Source: Pelagihabitans sp963760375 | GTDB taxonomy: Bacteria; Bacteroidota; Bacteroidia; Flavobacteriales; Flavobacteriaceae | DNA length: 64,000 nt | Direction of reading: 5' to 3' | Assembly: GCA_963760375.1 (NCBI GenBank) | Contig: CAVXCS010000006.1 | Coordinates: 1 to 64,000, forward strand | In this document: positions 17,274 to 25,784 of the stretch, in pieces | Position numbering within the stretch: the stretch's first letter is position 1 | How the letters are laid out: each line of letters starts with the position of its first letter | Notes under the pieces: generated by a model | Seen by the model: the letters and a program-made list of their open reading frames with translations, nothing else | Told to the model about the DNA's origin: nothing | Database searches by the model: none | Program-made: the position numbers and the translations under genes

Positions 17274-18788
17274 ATGACCAAAACCATCAAATACCTGTTA
17301 TTTTGCTTGTTGATACTGAGCATAAAAGCCTGTGGCCCCGACCCAAAAAAAGCTGAAGAAAGGGAATCCACAGCATTGGAATTCCGATCATCGAACCAAA
17401 AACTGACCGAGGCTTTCCATTGGGCAAAAGGCAAGGCCTTGTCCTATGCACACGACGACTCCGACCCTGTTGGGTATTGGTATGAGGCCGCACTTCCCGA
17501 TCGGGAAGCCTTCTGCATGAGAGATGTTTCCCATCAGACCATTGGCGCTGAAATCTTGGGACTGGGAAAACACAACTACAATATGTTCCTCAAATTTGCA
17601 AGGAACATCAGTGTGGAAAAAGACTACTGCACTTACTGGGAAATCAACAGATATGATAAACCCGCCCCGGTCGATTATGAAAACGATCAGGACTTTTGGT
17701 ACAACCTGCCCGCCAATTTCGACATCGTGCAAAGTGGCCTTCGACTTTACCAATGGACCGGTAACCAGGAATACCTGACCAACCCCGATCTCAACACCTT
17801 TTATGAACTAAGCATGAACGCGTATATCGACCACTGGAATCTGGCCGATGATAAAATATTGGGCAGAAATCGGATGATGCATCTCAAAAACGATTGGGCA
17901 AATAGCAGGTTCGGCACCAACCGTGGCATCCCTACTTACAATGAAGGCGGCAGGGGCGAAACCTTGCTCGGTATCGATATGACCGCTTCGATGATCGCCG
18001 CCTATAAGGCCTATTCAGAAATATTGAAACTCAATGGCAATTTAAACGAATCGGAAGCATATCATCAGAAAGCATTAAAGACACAAGAATTCTTGGATAC
18101 ATTTTGGTGGGATCCCGAAAAACTGGAATACCGTTCCATATACTATTCCGATGGGTCGTTCGATTATTTTTGGGTCGGTGAACAGCAAGCCTTTCTTCAT
18201 TATTTGATCTATTTCGACGCCATTGCTGATGAGGGAAAAAAGATGAAGATCGTCAACGATTATGAGGAGAACTTCGACCGGTTGATCGTGGAATTGAAGT
18301 CGTATCTACCCATCATCTTTTATGAAAACGGGAAGTCAGAAATCGCCGACCGAATGATCGTTGATCTCTGTAGCACTGAAAATCTGCGTCGCGACTATCC
18401 GGAAAATTCCTTTACGGTCATAGAACATATCACGCGGGGGTTGATGGGCATCGATGTGGATGCGTCATCGAACCGCTTTTCAACGGAACCAAGATTGGCC
18501 AAAGAGGCCGATTGGGCAGAACTGAAGCATGTGCCGCTGCTTTCCAACAAGGTTTCGGTAAAGCATCTCGGTCGTTCTATGACCATGGCCAAAAACGAAA
18601 GCGGGGATAGTGTTCATTGGACCGCCAAAATACCTGGTGTTCATTCATTTTTGTTCCTCGATGGGCAAAAAACCGATTGTAGCATTGGGGGTGCCGACCA
18701 ACATACCTATTCGTATCTTACCCTTACCCTTAAGGCCGGCGAATCGGCCACCGTATCCATTGACCCGCCAACAATTGAGCAATTGTGA
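17274..18788 (+). CDS. Six-hairpin glycosidase-like lipoprotein
   Basis: I use ATG 17274 (504 aa), because it opens a lipoprotein leader, MTKTIKYLLFCLLILSIKAC with Cys20, whereas the longer frame begins with unrelated sequence. The mature protein looks like an (alpha/alpha)6-barrel glycosidase: LPDREAFCMRDVSHQTIGAE, FDIVQSGLRLYQWTGNQEYL, YNEGGRGETLLGIDMTASMI and FLDTFWWDPEKLEYRSIYY. MRDVSHQ, with its Arg-Asp pair, is the typical place of a catalytic acid in six-hairpin families, but I cannot assign a GH number. A small C-terminal beta domain (about 420-504) ends the chain. It would be anchored on the cell surface or periplasmic side and could trim glycans brought in by the SusC/SusD pair 5 kb upstream. 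The amidohydrolase gene starts 84 bp downstream. Confidence 0.75.
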   Translation: MTKTIKYLLFCLLILSIKACGPDPKKAEERESTALEFRSSNQKLTEAFHWAKGKALSYAHDDSDPVGYWYEAALPDREAFCMRDVSHQTIGAEILGLGKHNYNMFLKFARNISVEKDYCTYWEINRYDKPAPVDYENDQDFWYNLPANFDIVQSGLRLYQWTGNQEYLTNPDLNTFYELSMNAYIDHWNLADDKILGRNRMMHLKNDWANSRFGTNRGIPTYNEGGRGETLLGIDMTASMIAAYKAYSEILKLNGNLNESEAYHQKALKTQEFLDTFWWDPEKLEYRSIYYSDGSFDYFWVGEQQAFLHYLIYFDAIADEGKKMKIVNDYEENFDRLIVELKSYLPIIFYENGKSEIADRMIVDLCSTENLRRDYPENSFTVIEHITRGLMGIDVDASSNRFSTEPRLAKEADWAELKHVPLLSNKVSVKHLGRSMTMAKNESGDSVHWTAKIPGVHSFLFLDGQKTDCSIGGADQHTYSYLTLTLKAGESATVSIDPPTIEQL

Positions 18789-18871
18789 TGGCCCTTGGCC
18801 CGTTCCCTATCATAAAAATTGATACTTTTAAAGAAGCCGATTATCCGTTAATGTCATTGAAGCCAAGTATT

Positions 18872-20137
18872 ATGAACAAGAAAATCACCTTTGCCATACT
18901 CCTGCTGATCCAAATTCCACTGCTGGCACAGCAAACCGTGCTGCGTGCCAAAACCTTGATCGACGGAACAGGCAATAGCATTTCCAATCCCACCATTGTC
19001 ATTGAAGGCAACAAAATAATTGCGGTGACCCCCAATGGGAATATCCCAAAGGGGGCCACATTCATAGACTTGGGAGATTATACCCTCCTGCCCGGCCTGA
19101 TAGACATGCACGTTCACCCCAACCTCAGTGTGAACGAGTATCAGGTAAACCATCTCAAAGGATCTTCTGCAAAAAAGGCCTTGGTGGGGTTAAAGGCGGT
19201 TCAAGATTTGCTGCAGGCCGGTTGGACCACGGTAAGGGTTGCCGGCGATGGTGATACAGGTTATGCCAACATGGAAATTAGAAATGCCATCGATCAGGGA
19301 CTCTTTATCGGACCACATATTTTTGGTGCTGCACATTATATCTCTATCACAGGCGGTGGCGGGGATATCAATTTTATCTCCTACGAACAAAAAACAATCG
19401 CGGACGGCCTCGTCGTTGATGGGCCGGAAGAGATACGCAAAGCCGTTCGCAATGAAATCAAATATGGCAGCGACTGGATCAAACTATTGGTTACGGGTGC
19501 CTTTATGAGTGCCGGGGACAACCCCAATAATGTGCATTTCAGTGAGGAAGAGTTGAAAATGGCCGTGGAAGAAGCATCACGCCGCGAGGTTCCGGTGATG
19601 GCCCATGCCCATGCGGCCGAAGGCATCAAGATGGCTGCCAGGGCAGGGGTACGCACCATTGAGCATGGTTCCTTCATTGATGAGGAAGCCATGGATTTGA
19701 TGATACAGCATGGCACTTGGTTGATTCCAACCTTTTCCGTCCGCAATTATTACGAACAAACCGAAGATGAATCCCTTCAGAAAGCCAGTGAACTGAATAG
19801 GAAATCCAAGGACGAGATTTATAAAAAATTCCAAATGGCCTTTCGAAAAGGCGTGAAATTTGGCCTGGGCACCGATTTTGTGGGCTGGCCTGCCGCCTAC
19901 TCTGCTACTGAATTTGAGAGTTACCTAAAAGTTGGGTTCACGCCCATGCAGGCCATAGTATGTGCGACAAAAACCAATGCCGAAATCTTAATGAGGGAAC
20001 ATGAAATAGGAACGGTGGAGGTAGGAAAACTGGCCGATATCATTGCCGTTAAAGGCGACCCTCTTAAAGACATCACGGAGCTGCAAAAGGTAAAGTTCGT
20101 GATGATTGGGGGCGCTGTCGTAAAACATGAAAAATAA
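18872..20137 (+). CDS. Exported imidazolonepropionase-like amidohydrolase
   Basis: I chose ATG 18872 (421 aa), which begins a signal peptide, MNKKITFAILLLIQIPLLAQ; the longer frame overlaps the upstream stop and adds an unlikely leader. All metal ligands of the binuclear amidohydrolase superfamily are visible: His80 and His82 (IDMHVHP), a candidate carboxylated Lys204 in DWIKLLVTGAF, His245 (with His247) in AHAHAAEG, His265 in TIEHGSF and Asp335 in GLGTDFVGWP. This arrangement is shared by secreted Xaa-Pro or Xaa-Arg dipeptidases and related lactonases of the imidazolonepropionase-like group. The likely role is hydrolysis of a dipeptide or cyclic amide in the periplasm. The glycosidase-like lipoprotein lies just upstream. 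Substrate cannot be told without assays. Confidence 0.9.
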   Translation: MNKKITFAILLLIQIPLLAQQTVLRAKTLIDGTGNSISNPTIVIEGNKIIAVTPNGNIPKGATFIDLGDYTLLPGLIDMHVHPNLSVNEYQVNHLKGSSAKKALVGLKAVQDLLQAGWTTVRVAGDGDTGYANMEIRNAIDQGLFIGPHIFGAAHYISITGGGGDINFISYEQKTIADGLVVDGPEEIRKAVRNEIKYGSDWIKLLVTGAFMSAGDNPNNVHFSEEELKMAVEEASRREVPVMAHAHAAEGIKMAARAGVRTIEHGSFIDEEAMDLMIQHGTWLIPTFSVRNYYEQTEDESLQKASELNRKSKDEIYKKFQMAFRKGVKFGLGTDFVGWPAAYSATEFESYLKVGFTPMQAIVCATKTNAEILMREHEIGTVEVGKLADIIAVKGDPLKDITELQKVKFVMIGGAVVKHEK

Positions 20138-20222
20138 CGATCTAACTGTAGAGACCAGTACAGCGATGCCAGTGGAAGGGAAATGAAACTTAGAAAGCGA
20201 CAACTTGATAAATAGATACATT

Positions 20223-20450
20223 ATGAAAACAATGACATGCAAACAAATGGGCGGGGCCTGTGAAAAGGTATTTCATGCCGATACCTTTGAGAAAATGGCC
20301 GAAATGAGCAAACAGCACGGGATGGAAATGTTTCAAAAAGCAGATCCCGCCCACTTAAAAGCGATGAACGAAATGCAGGAACTGATGAAATCGCCAAAAA
20401 TGATGAAGGAATGGTTCGAGAACAAAAGAAAGGAATTCGATGCCCTCTAA
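20223..20450 (+). CDS. DUF1059 family small protein
   Basis: ATG 20223 gives 75 residues beginning MKTMTCKQMGGACEKVFHAD, the DUF1059 signature with its paired Cys (Cys6 and Cys13) and the phrase TFEKMAEMSKQHGMEMFQ. DUF1059 proteins are small and cytosolic, and their role is unknown. The Cys-x6-Cys/His arrangement could bind a metal. The second half is rich in Met and Lys (MNEMQELMKSPKMMKEWF). It lies 85 bp after the amidohydrolase and may be its own transcription unit. Confidence 0.85.
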   Translation: MKTMTCKQMGGACEKVFHADTFEKMAEMSKQHGMEMFQKADPAHLKAMNEMQELMKSPKMMKEWFENKRKEFDAL

Positions 20451-20795
20451 GGCGCTTTATTTCCAATAGTGGCATCATTTTACGGAATGTCCGATATATA
20501 TCAATTTTCCATATTTAATTGGGATGACAAAGCCCAATCCCTTGGGGCAGCCTTCAGTAGGAAGCCAAAGCTGGATAAAACAAGACGTTAACATCCCAAA
20601 TTCTGGGCCTGTTCACCGACCATTTGGCCCTTAAATCCCAAGTTTTACCAAGCAACATATATTTTTTCATATATTTAGAGGCTAAGCATTCAAGTACGAA
20701 TCACTCTATTGCTATATTAAGAACAAGGTCTTCCATTGCCTCGGTTGCGGAATGGGCATTTCGACCAAAATACGATATCAATAAAACCATAAACA
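20451..20795. other. Intergenic region upstream of the GTPase operon
   Basis: I see no convincing gene in these 345 bp. An AT-rich stretch with two ATATA blocks around a T-run (about 20657-20683) lies 110-140 bp before the operon start and is the most promoter-like part, but no clear TTG/TAnnTTTG pair was found. Confidence 0.4.
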
Positions 20796-21158
20796 ATGGC
20801 GAACCAAGAACAGCCCATCCTGGAGGGAAGCAAAAAGAAAGACCTGGAAACCGCTTCAAAAATTGAATTGATCAAGAATTTGATTTTTGGCGAAAATATC
20901 CAGGCTTATGAATCCCAGTTCGAACTCCTCCAAAAAGATATTTTGTCCAAGAAAAAAGCACTTGAAGACCTTATCGAAGCGGTCCGCACCGATTTGAGAA
21001 TGTCTATCGAAGATGTGTCGACGGATATCAATATACGGATTACAGAATTGGAGGACAAAATGGAAAACAGGATAGAGGATATGCAGGAAAACCAATTGGA
21101 CAAGAAAAAATTGGGCGAAATGTTGATGGAACTGGGCGAAAAAATACGTAAAGGATAG
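20796..21158 (+). CDS. Coiled-coil protein, first gene of the GTPase operon
   Basis: The 120-residue protein is acidic and almost wholly helical. Heptad-like repeats run from about residue 45 to 118 (ILSKKKALEDLIEAVRTDL, then ITELEDKMENRIEDMQENQL). The N-terminal part (SKIELIKNLIFGENIQAYES) resembles in layout the start of the next protein (EQAKLDILKDILFPDDRGA), which suggests a common N-terminal helical hairpin used for pairing. There is no signal peptide and no membrane helix. The next gene starts 8 bp later, behind an unusually strong AGGAGG. Its likely role is a scaffold or partner of the next protein and the GTPase; this comes from context only. I do not recognise a named family. Confidence 0.8.
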   Translation: MANQEQPILEGSKKKDLETASKIELIKNLIFGENIQAYESQFELLQKDILSKKKALEDLIEAVRTDLRMSIEDVSTDINIRITELEDKMENRIEDMQENQLDKKKLGEMLMELGEKIRKG

Positions 21159-21166
21159 GAGGCACG

Positions 21167-22033
21167 ATGGTCACGAAAATGGATGAACAAGCCAAGCTGG
21201 ATATTTTAAAGGATATACTTTTCCCCGATGACAGGGGGGCGGTAGAAGATATCGCCAAAAGGATACAGCTGCTCGAACTCATCATCAATGACCAAAAGAA
21301 GCTCGCCTCAAAGGTAAATCCTCTGGTCGACGACAAGATCAATGCCTTTAAAAAGAGTATCCCCGATACCCTTGGGCCCACCATCACCGCCACCCTTAAG
21401 AAAGAGATCAGGAACCACAAAGACGATGTGGTCGATGCCCTTTACCCGGTTCTTGGCAAGATGGTCAAAAAGTATGTTGCCCAAGAGATCAAGATCTTGT
21501 CCGATAAAATAGACGACCAACTGGGTTTTATCAAACGGGGAAAACGCAAGATTCGATCCTGGTTTGGCGGCCCTACGGAAGAACAGGCCTTGGTAAGGGA
21601 GTTGTCCAATGCCACCATTGAACAGGTATTGCTTATCGAACGCGATACCGGCATCCTTAAGGCCAGTTATTCCGTAACAAATTCCATTGATGAGGAAATG
21701 ATTTCCGGCATGCTTACTGCCATTAAAGGCTTTGTGGAAGATGCATATCACTTGAAAAACCAAAAGCTTGAACTGATACAATACGAGCTTTATAATATAC
21801 ACCTGCAGAGCTTTGTGACCCATTATGTAGCGGTCGTAATTTCAGGCGATTATCAGCTAAAATCGAAAAATAAACTTCAGGATATCATTTTTGACTTCTA
21901 CTATAATTTTATGGCCATGAACCTAGATCTTGTCTTCCATTCAAAAGACAATCCTGATAAAGGAGTCCGCACCATAGACAAAGAATTGTTGGAAAAAGAG
22001 CTGGCCATAAGTTTCGGCAATGCAAAAATCTAA
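21167..22033 (+). CDS. GTPase-operon protein with roadblock/longin-like domain
   Basis: ATG 21167 is fixed by AGGAGG at 21157-21162, a strong ribosome site for this phylum. The 288-residue protein has an N-terminal helical part (1-60), a second helical block (65-130, ending IKRGKRKIRSWFGG) and a mixed domain (about 145-245) reading IEQVLLIERDTGILKASYS, EEMISGMLTAIKGFVEDAY and FVTHYVAVVISGDYQ. That order, a short strand with DxG, a helix with SGMLTAIxxFV and then hydrophobic strands, looks like a roadblock/longin-type fold, a class that often serves as partner or regulator of small GTPases. This is my inference from pattern. It overlaps the GTPase gene by 14 nt, which supports a physical partnership. 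There is no signal peptide; it is probably cytosolic. Confidence 0.75.
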   Translation: MVTKMDEQAKLDILKDILFPDDRGAVEDIAKRIQLLELIINDQKKLASKVNPLVDDKINAFKKSIPDTLGPTITATLKKEIRNHKDDVVDALYPVLGKMVKKYVAQEIKILSDKIDDQLGFIKRGKRKIRSWFGGPTEEQALVRELSNATIEQVLLIERDTGILKASYSVTNSIDEEMISGMLTAIKGFVEDAYHLKNQKLELIQYELYNIHLQSFVTHYVAVVISGDYQLKSKNKLQDIIFDFYYNFMAMNLDLVFHSKDNPDKGVRTIDKELLEKELAISFGNAKI

Positions 22034-22514
22034 AAAAGTTGTGATCTTAGGGCATTTTGGTGTGGGTAAAACCTCACTGATACGGCGCTTCGTCACCAAC
22101 CAGTTTTCTGACCAGTATAAGGTGACCATCGGGGTACATATTACCAAAAAAGTAGTGAACCTGCCGAAAGATGACATTTCGCTCATCCTTTGGGATCTGG
22201 AAGGCACTGATGCCTTGGAGGAAATTCGCAAGGCCTACCTGATGGGTACCCATGGCGTGGTCTTTGTGTTTGACGTGAGCCGCCCTTCCACTTTTCAACA
22301 ACTCGATACAGACCTTCAAATAGTGGCCAGGAAAATCCCTGAACGGCCTTTGCTGGTCGTGGGCAACAAAATTGATCTGGTTAAAGCGGACGACATTGAC
22401 CTATTATCGAAAAAATTGAATATATCCTATGATTACCTCACCAGTGCCAAAACCGGGGACACTGTGGAGGATGTTTTTTTAGACCTCGCAACCCGATTGA
22501 ACAAAGATGCTTAA
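22020..22514 (+). CDS. Ras/Rab-like small GTPase
   Basis: The 164-residue protein is a stand-alone Ras-superfamily GTPase with all nucleotide motifs: P-loop GHFGVGKTS (11-19), switch I Thr36 (KVTIGVHI), G3 WDLEGTD (58-64), G4 NKID (116-119) and G5 SAK (142-144). In Ras the residue after the G3 glycine is the catalytic Gln. Here it is Thr63, so intrinsic hydrolysis may be slow and may need a partner. There is no C-terminal cysteine motif for lipid attachment, so membrane recruitment would need another protein. The gene overlaps both neighbours, a roadblock/longin-like protein upstream (14 nt) and a hybrid histidine kinase downstream (8 nt). The likely role is a molecular switch in a signalling pathway with these partners. 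The family is certain; the pathway is inferred. Confidence 0.92.
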   Translation: MQKSKKVVILGHFGVGKTSLIRRFVTNQFSDQYKVTIGVHITKKVVNLPKDDISLILWDLEGTDALEEIRKAYLMGTHGVVFVFDVSRPSTFQQLDTDLQIVARKIPERPLLVVGNKIDLVKADDIDLLSKKLNISYDYLTSAKTGDTVEDVFLDLATRLNKDA

Positions 22515-24030
22515 GGCGTACCAACAGCAATTTACGATCGAGAACCTACAGTTCGTTTTGGTGGACAGTGAAGGCAGGGTGCTTGAAAGTGAACCTTCTT
22601 TTTTGTCCATTGCCAAAGGCGATAATATGGCCGAAATACATCCATTTTTTGAATGTTTGGCCGACCTGGAAAATGAAAAGGATCACAAGCTCGCCTTTTA
22701 TTGTGTGCACCTGAACATCAGCCAGCAAGATTACATCACGGATATCCAGATGGTCCGGAAGAAAGAAGGGCTTCTTCTTGTGATACAGGACCTGACCGAA
22801 CACTATAATACATACCAGGCGGTGGCACAGGCCAGGAACGAATCAATCATCAACGAAGAATTCATCGTACTTAAAAATGCGGAGCTCGAGGAGAGGGAAC
22901 GTTTTAAGAACATGTTTATTCAAAACTTCAGCCATGAATTGCGCAATCCCCTCATGAGTAGCATGGCCATAGCACAGATCTTGAGCGACACCGACTTGAA
23001 CGACGAACAAAAACAATTGTTGGAGGTGTTGCGCGATTCCAACGGACATCTGAAATCATTGCTTGAAGATACCCTGAGCATCAGTATGATCGCCTCTGGA
23101 AAATTAGCGTTGAAAAGCGCCTTGTTCAATCTGTTGAAATTATTGGAATTACTGGCCTTTACCTACAAAACCAAAGCCAAGGCCAAAGGTCTCACTTTTA
23201 ATTATAACTGTGATTCGCGTGTGCCCGAACTGATCGAGGGAGATCGCTTGCGACTTTTCCAGGTACTGACCAACTTGCTCGACAATGCCATCAAATATAC
23301 CGCTTCAGGTGCCGTGACCCTCTCCGTTTCCTTCAACCAGAAGTACGCCAAGACGGTAAACCTACACTTCGCCGTTGCTGACACCGGTCCGGGAATTCCA
23401 GAGGGGAACAGGAGTACCATCTTCCAGAGCTTTTCACAACTGAACACAACCGACCCGGATGGGGGAACCGGATTGGGACTGGCCCTGGTCAAAGGATTGC
23501 TCAGCTTGATGGGAAGTGAAATAAAACTCGAATCGGTGCCAGGCGAGGGTTCGGTTTTCTCCTTTGATCTAGGAGCGAACGTACCCCTGGAAACTGAGCT
23601 ATTGACCGGGCCTAAAAAAAAGATTGGGGCGACCTCCAAGAAAGACGGTACAGGTCGAAAATACAAATTGCTGTTGGTAGAAGACGATGAAAGGATACTG
23701 GCCCTATTGTTTAAGTTCCTGATGGACACGGGTCGTTTTTATATCGATGTCCTTGACGATGGTGCGCAGGTACTGGAGCAAGTAATCCAAAACGAATACG
23801 ACATCATTTTAATGGACATAAACCTCCCCAATACTCGAGGAGACCATTTGACCCAAATCATTCGCGATTTTCCATTTAAGAACATAGGAAAAATACCTAT
23901 TGTCGGTATGACCGCCTTTGCATTTGAAGAGCACATAAAAATGTACAAATTGGCCGGCATGAATGCGGTGCTCTCCAAACCGTTTGATAAGGAAGAATTG
24001 ATCAACACCTTGTTCTCCCTTCTATCTTAA
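22507..24030 (+). CDS. Cytosolic hybrid histidine kinase with receiver domain
   Basis: The 507-residue protein has no membrane helix. Residues 1-100 form a PAS-like input (FVLVDSEGRVLESEPSFLSI, LLLVIQDLTEHY). A coiled segment leads to the HisKA domain with His143 in NFSHELRNPLMSS, then HATPase_c with the N box NLLDNAIKYT (256-265), G1 ADTGPGIP (291-298) and G2 GGTGLGLALVKG (319-330). The C-terminal receiver (about 386-507) has the acidic pair VEDDE, phospho-acceptor Asp437 (ILMDINLP), a Thr in GMTAF and Lys in LSKPFD. No output domain follows, so signal must pass by protein contact or through another phosphotransfer protein. It overlaps the GTPase gene by 8 nt and ends the operon. GTPase state as its input is an attractive but unproven idea. 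Confidence 0.93.
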   Translation: MLKAYQQQFTIENLQFVLVDSEGRVLESEPSFLSIAKGDNMAEIHPFFECLADLENEKDHKLAFYCVHLNISQQDYITDIQMVRKKEGLLLVIQDLTEHYNTYQAVAQARNESIINEEFIVLKNAELEERERFKNMFIQNFSHELRNPLMSSMAIAQILSDTDLNDEQKQLLEVLRDSNGHLKSLLEDTLSISMIASGKLALKSALFNLLKLLELLAFTYKTKAKAKGLTFNYNCDSRVPELIEGDRLRLFQVLTNLLDNAIKYTASGAVTLSVSFNQKYAKTVNLHFAVADTGPGIPEGNRSTIFQSFSQLNTTDPDGGTGLGLALVKGLLSLMGSEIKLESVPGEGSVFSFDLGANVPLETELLTGPKKKIGATSKKDGTGRKYKLLLVEDDERILALLFKFLMDTGRFYIDVLDDGAQVLEQVIQNEYDIILMDINLPNTRGDHLTQIIRDFPFKNIGKIPIVGMTAFAFEEHIKMYKLAGMNAVLSKPFDKEELINTLFSLLS

Positions 24031-24230
24031 ATTCGAAAATTTATACAGCCTGCCTCGCATTACTCCTTGCTTCATTTTGTAGGATTAAGACTACTTTTAT
24101 GTATTTCATCGATGAAACATCTCCGTTTATCGATCCATTTTGAGCATTTGTGCATATCGCTTTAATCCCTTGTCCCTGTTGTTATTTTTGAACGTTCTGT
24201 TGGATGAACAGCTTAAAACCTCAAGATAAA

Positions 24231-24506
24231 ATGACAAAATATATAGTGATTTGGATCATGACTTCCACCATACAGGCCCCATGTGATTATGATGTGACCA
24301 CAGCGTCAATGGCAGGTCTCATGATGATCAAAAAAGTAGAAGGTGTGAATTGTCTTGAAATCATACAAAAGCCCAATGAAAGGTCATTCGACCAGTACCA
24401 TACTGCTCAAATATTCTATGACTCGTTGCTCAGGCATCAAAGAAAACATTCCGAAGTAGTTGGAATCCACGATGTCGCCTTAAAACAAAAAACCCAAAAC
24501 CCATGA
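24231..24506 (+). CDS. Hypothetical small protein
   Basis: ATG 24231 gives 91 residues; an in-frame ATG at 24204 is less likely. The start MTKYIVIWIMTSTIQAPCDY may be a weak signal or membrane segment. The rest is polar (KPNERSFDQYHTAQIFYDSL, then basic). No family is recognised. Its stop overlaps the next start by 4 nt, so the two are probably one transcript. Confidence 0.5.
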   Translation: MTKYIVIWIMTSTIQAPCDYDVTTASMAGLMMIKKVEGVNCLEIIQKPNERSFDQYHTAQIFYDSLLRHQRKHSEVVGIHDVALKQKTQNP

Positions 24507-24757
24507 GAATAGCATTTGGAATCATCGAGGAAGTTTTGTTTGTCGTGAGTTTGATCGTTTTCATATCGGCCTTCACCCTGATCATATCCACAATTTGGGT
24601 TGAAAATTGGAAGGGCCCGTTCACTTCAGGCAGCAAGAAATGGAGTTTGAAATACCATAGACGCAAGCGGAAATTAAAAAAAACTTGGAATGGCCTTAGA
24701 AGAAAACTTCAAGGGTCAAGAATATATGAAAGCACTTTAGCCATAACACTTATCTAA
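24503..24757 (+). CDS. Hypothetical single-helix membrane protein with a basic tail
   Basis: The 84-residue protein has one strong membrane helix, about residues 8-33 (IIEEVLFVVSLIVFISAFTL), followed by a tail rich in Lys and Arg (SLKYHRRKRKLKKTWNGLRR), which by the positive-inside rule should be cytosolic. No family is recognised. It starts inside the end of the previous gene and is followed 4 bp later by another small ORF, so four tiny genes form one run. Confidence 0.55.
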   Translation: MRIAFGIIEEVLFVVSLIVFISAFTLIISTIWVENWKGPFTSGSKKWSLKYHRRKRKLKKTWNGLRRKLQGSRIYESTLAITLI

Positions 24758-24761
24758 ACGA

Positions 24762-24956
24762 ATGAATCAAGAAACCAAAAATCGGCAACTGAGCCTTTGG
24801 GGCAAATCCAAACTGAAAAAACATCCCTCAGGGAATATATATGGAGAAAAGGAATCGGAACTTTTTATCGGTGCTGCCTTTAGCGGCGACCTTCCAAAAA
24901 TTTTCCCGGACACCGAGCCCTCGGATCAAATCTCGGAAACCGCTGACAATCTTTAA
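24762..24956 (+). CDS. Hypothetical small soluble protein
   Basis: The 64-residue frame has no membrane segment: a basic first third (KNRQLSLWGKSKLKKHPSG) and an acidic end (FPDTEPSDQISETADNL). No family is recognised. It is kept because it continues a tight same-strand run of small genes, but a chance frame cannot be excluded. Confidence 0.4.
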   Translation: MNQETKNRQLSLWGKSKLKKHPSGNIYGEKESELFIGAAFSGDLPKIFPDTEPSDQISETADNL

Positions 24957-24972
24957 TCCAAAAAAAATACCA

Positions 24973-25077
24973 ATGCGACTATATGACGATTTGACGATGA
25001 AAAGGACTTACGAAAAAATACTGATCGTATTGTGTTTGTTGGGTTTATTACTGAATATTTTATTATGGATACTATGA
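24973..25077 (+). CDS. 34-residue membrane peptide
   Basis: ATG 24973 opens MRLYDDLTMKRTYEKILIVL followed by CLLGLLLNILLWIL, a charged head and one membrane helix. The stop overlaps the ATG of the lysozyme-fold gene by 4 nt (ATGA at 25074-25077), which argues that the peptide is translated and couples that gene. No family is known. Confidence 0.45.
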   Translation: MRLYDDLTMKRTYEKILIVLCLLGLLLNILLWIL

Positions 25078-25769
25078 ATACCGCAAGATTGCCCAGCATC
25101 GCCTTATTGATATTGTTTATTATGACGGGTTATGGGTTTAGCACATTAATTGAAAAGGAGGGCCAAACAGTAAGTTTGATACGGACAATACCTACATCGC
25201 TCCTGAACTGCGGTGCGGCCATGGAAATTTATCCAATCCAACAAAATCGTGAAATCACCACAAAAAAGTTGATGGGTCCAATACCCCCATTCGTTGGCAA
25301 CTCCTATACCGCCTTCAAGGAAGCGGTGGCGTACATGGAATCCAGTGGGCGATATCACTGTATCAATTCCCTGGGATATTTGGGCAAATTCCAATTTGGA
25401 AAGGGAACGCTGAAAATATTGGGCATTAACGACACCATTTTATTCTTGAATCATCCAGCACTGCAGGAAGTGGTTTTTGATGCCAATGTGGCCCGAAACA
25501 AATGGCTCCTGAGAAAAGATATCAAGCGTTTTGTGGGGACCGTTATAAAAGGGGTAAAAATCACGGAATCGGGCATGCTGGCCGCAGCGCATTTAGCAGG
25601 AGCCGGAAATGTCAAAAAATTTGTCCGTACCGACGGAAATTGGCAGGTGGCCGATGCATACGGCACCACCTTGCAACAATATTTGACACGTTTTTCGGAC
25701 TATGAAATGGGCGCTGTTTTACCCCTACAACGCCCTAAAATAAGGCTTATGGAAGTATTTAAAAATTGA
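25074..25769 (+). CDS. Lysozyme-fold (transglycosylase-like) exported protein
   Basis: The start is ATG 25074 (or 25065). A signal-anchor (ARLPSIALLILFIMTGYGFS) is followed by a linker and, from about residue 75, a domain with AVAYMESSGRYHCINSLGYL, GKFQFGKGTLKILGI and AAAHLAGAGNVKKFV. The order E-S-S-G, then G-Y-x-G-x-x-Q-F, then A-A-H-L-x-G matches goose-lysozyme/lytic-transglycosylase folds, with the first Glu as catalytic acid. It should act on peptidoglycan in the periplasm. The length (231 aa) is typical of single-domain members. It is translationally coupled to the preceding 34-residue peptide and is followed by a strong terminator, so it ends the small-gene operon. Phage-type muramidases are an alternative source. 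Confidence 0.75.
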   Translation: MNTARLPSIALLILFIMTGYGFSTLIEKEGQTVSLIRTIPTSLLNCGAAMEIYPIQQNREITTKKLMGPIPPFVGNSYTAFKEAVAYMESSGRYHCINSLGYLGKFQFGKGTLKILGINDTILFLNHPALQEVVFDANVARNKWLLRKDIKRFVGTVIKGVKITESGMLAAAHLAGAGNVKKFVRTDGNWQVADAYGTTLQQYLTRFSDYEMGAVLPLQRPKIRLMEVFKN

Positions 25770-25784
25770 AATCCATAATGGATT

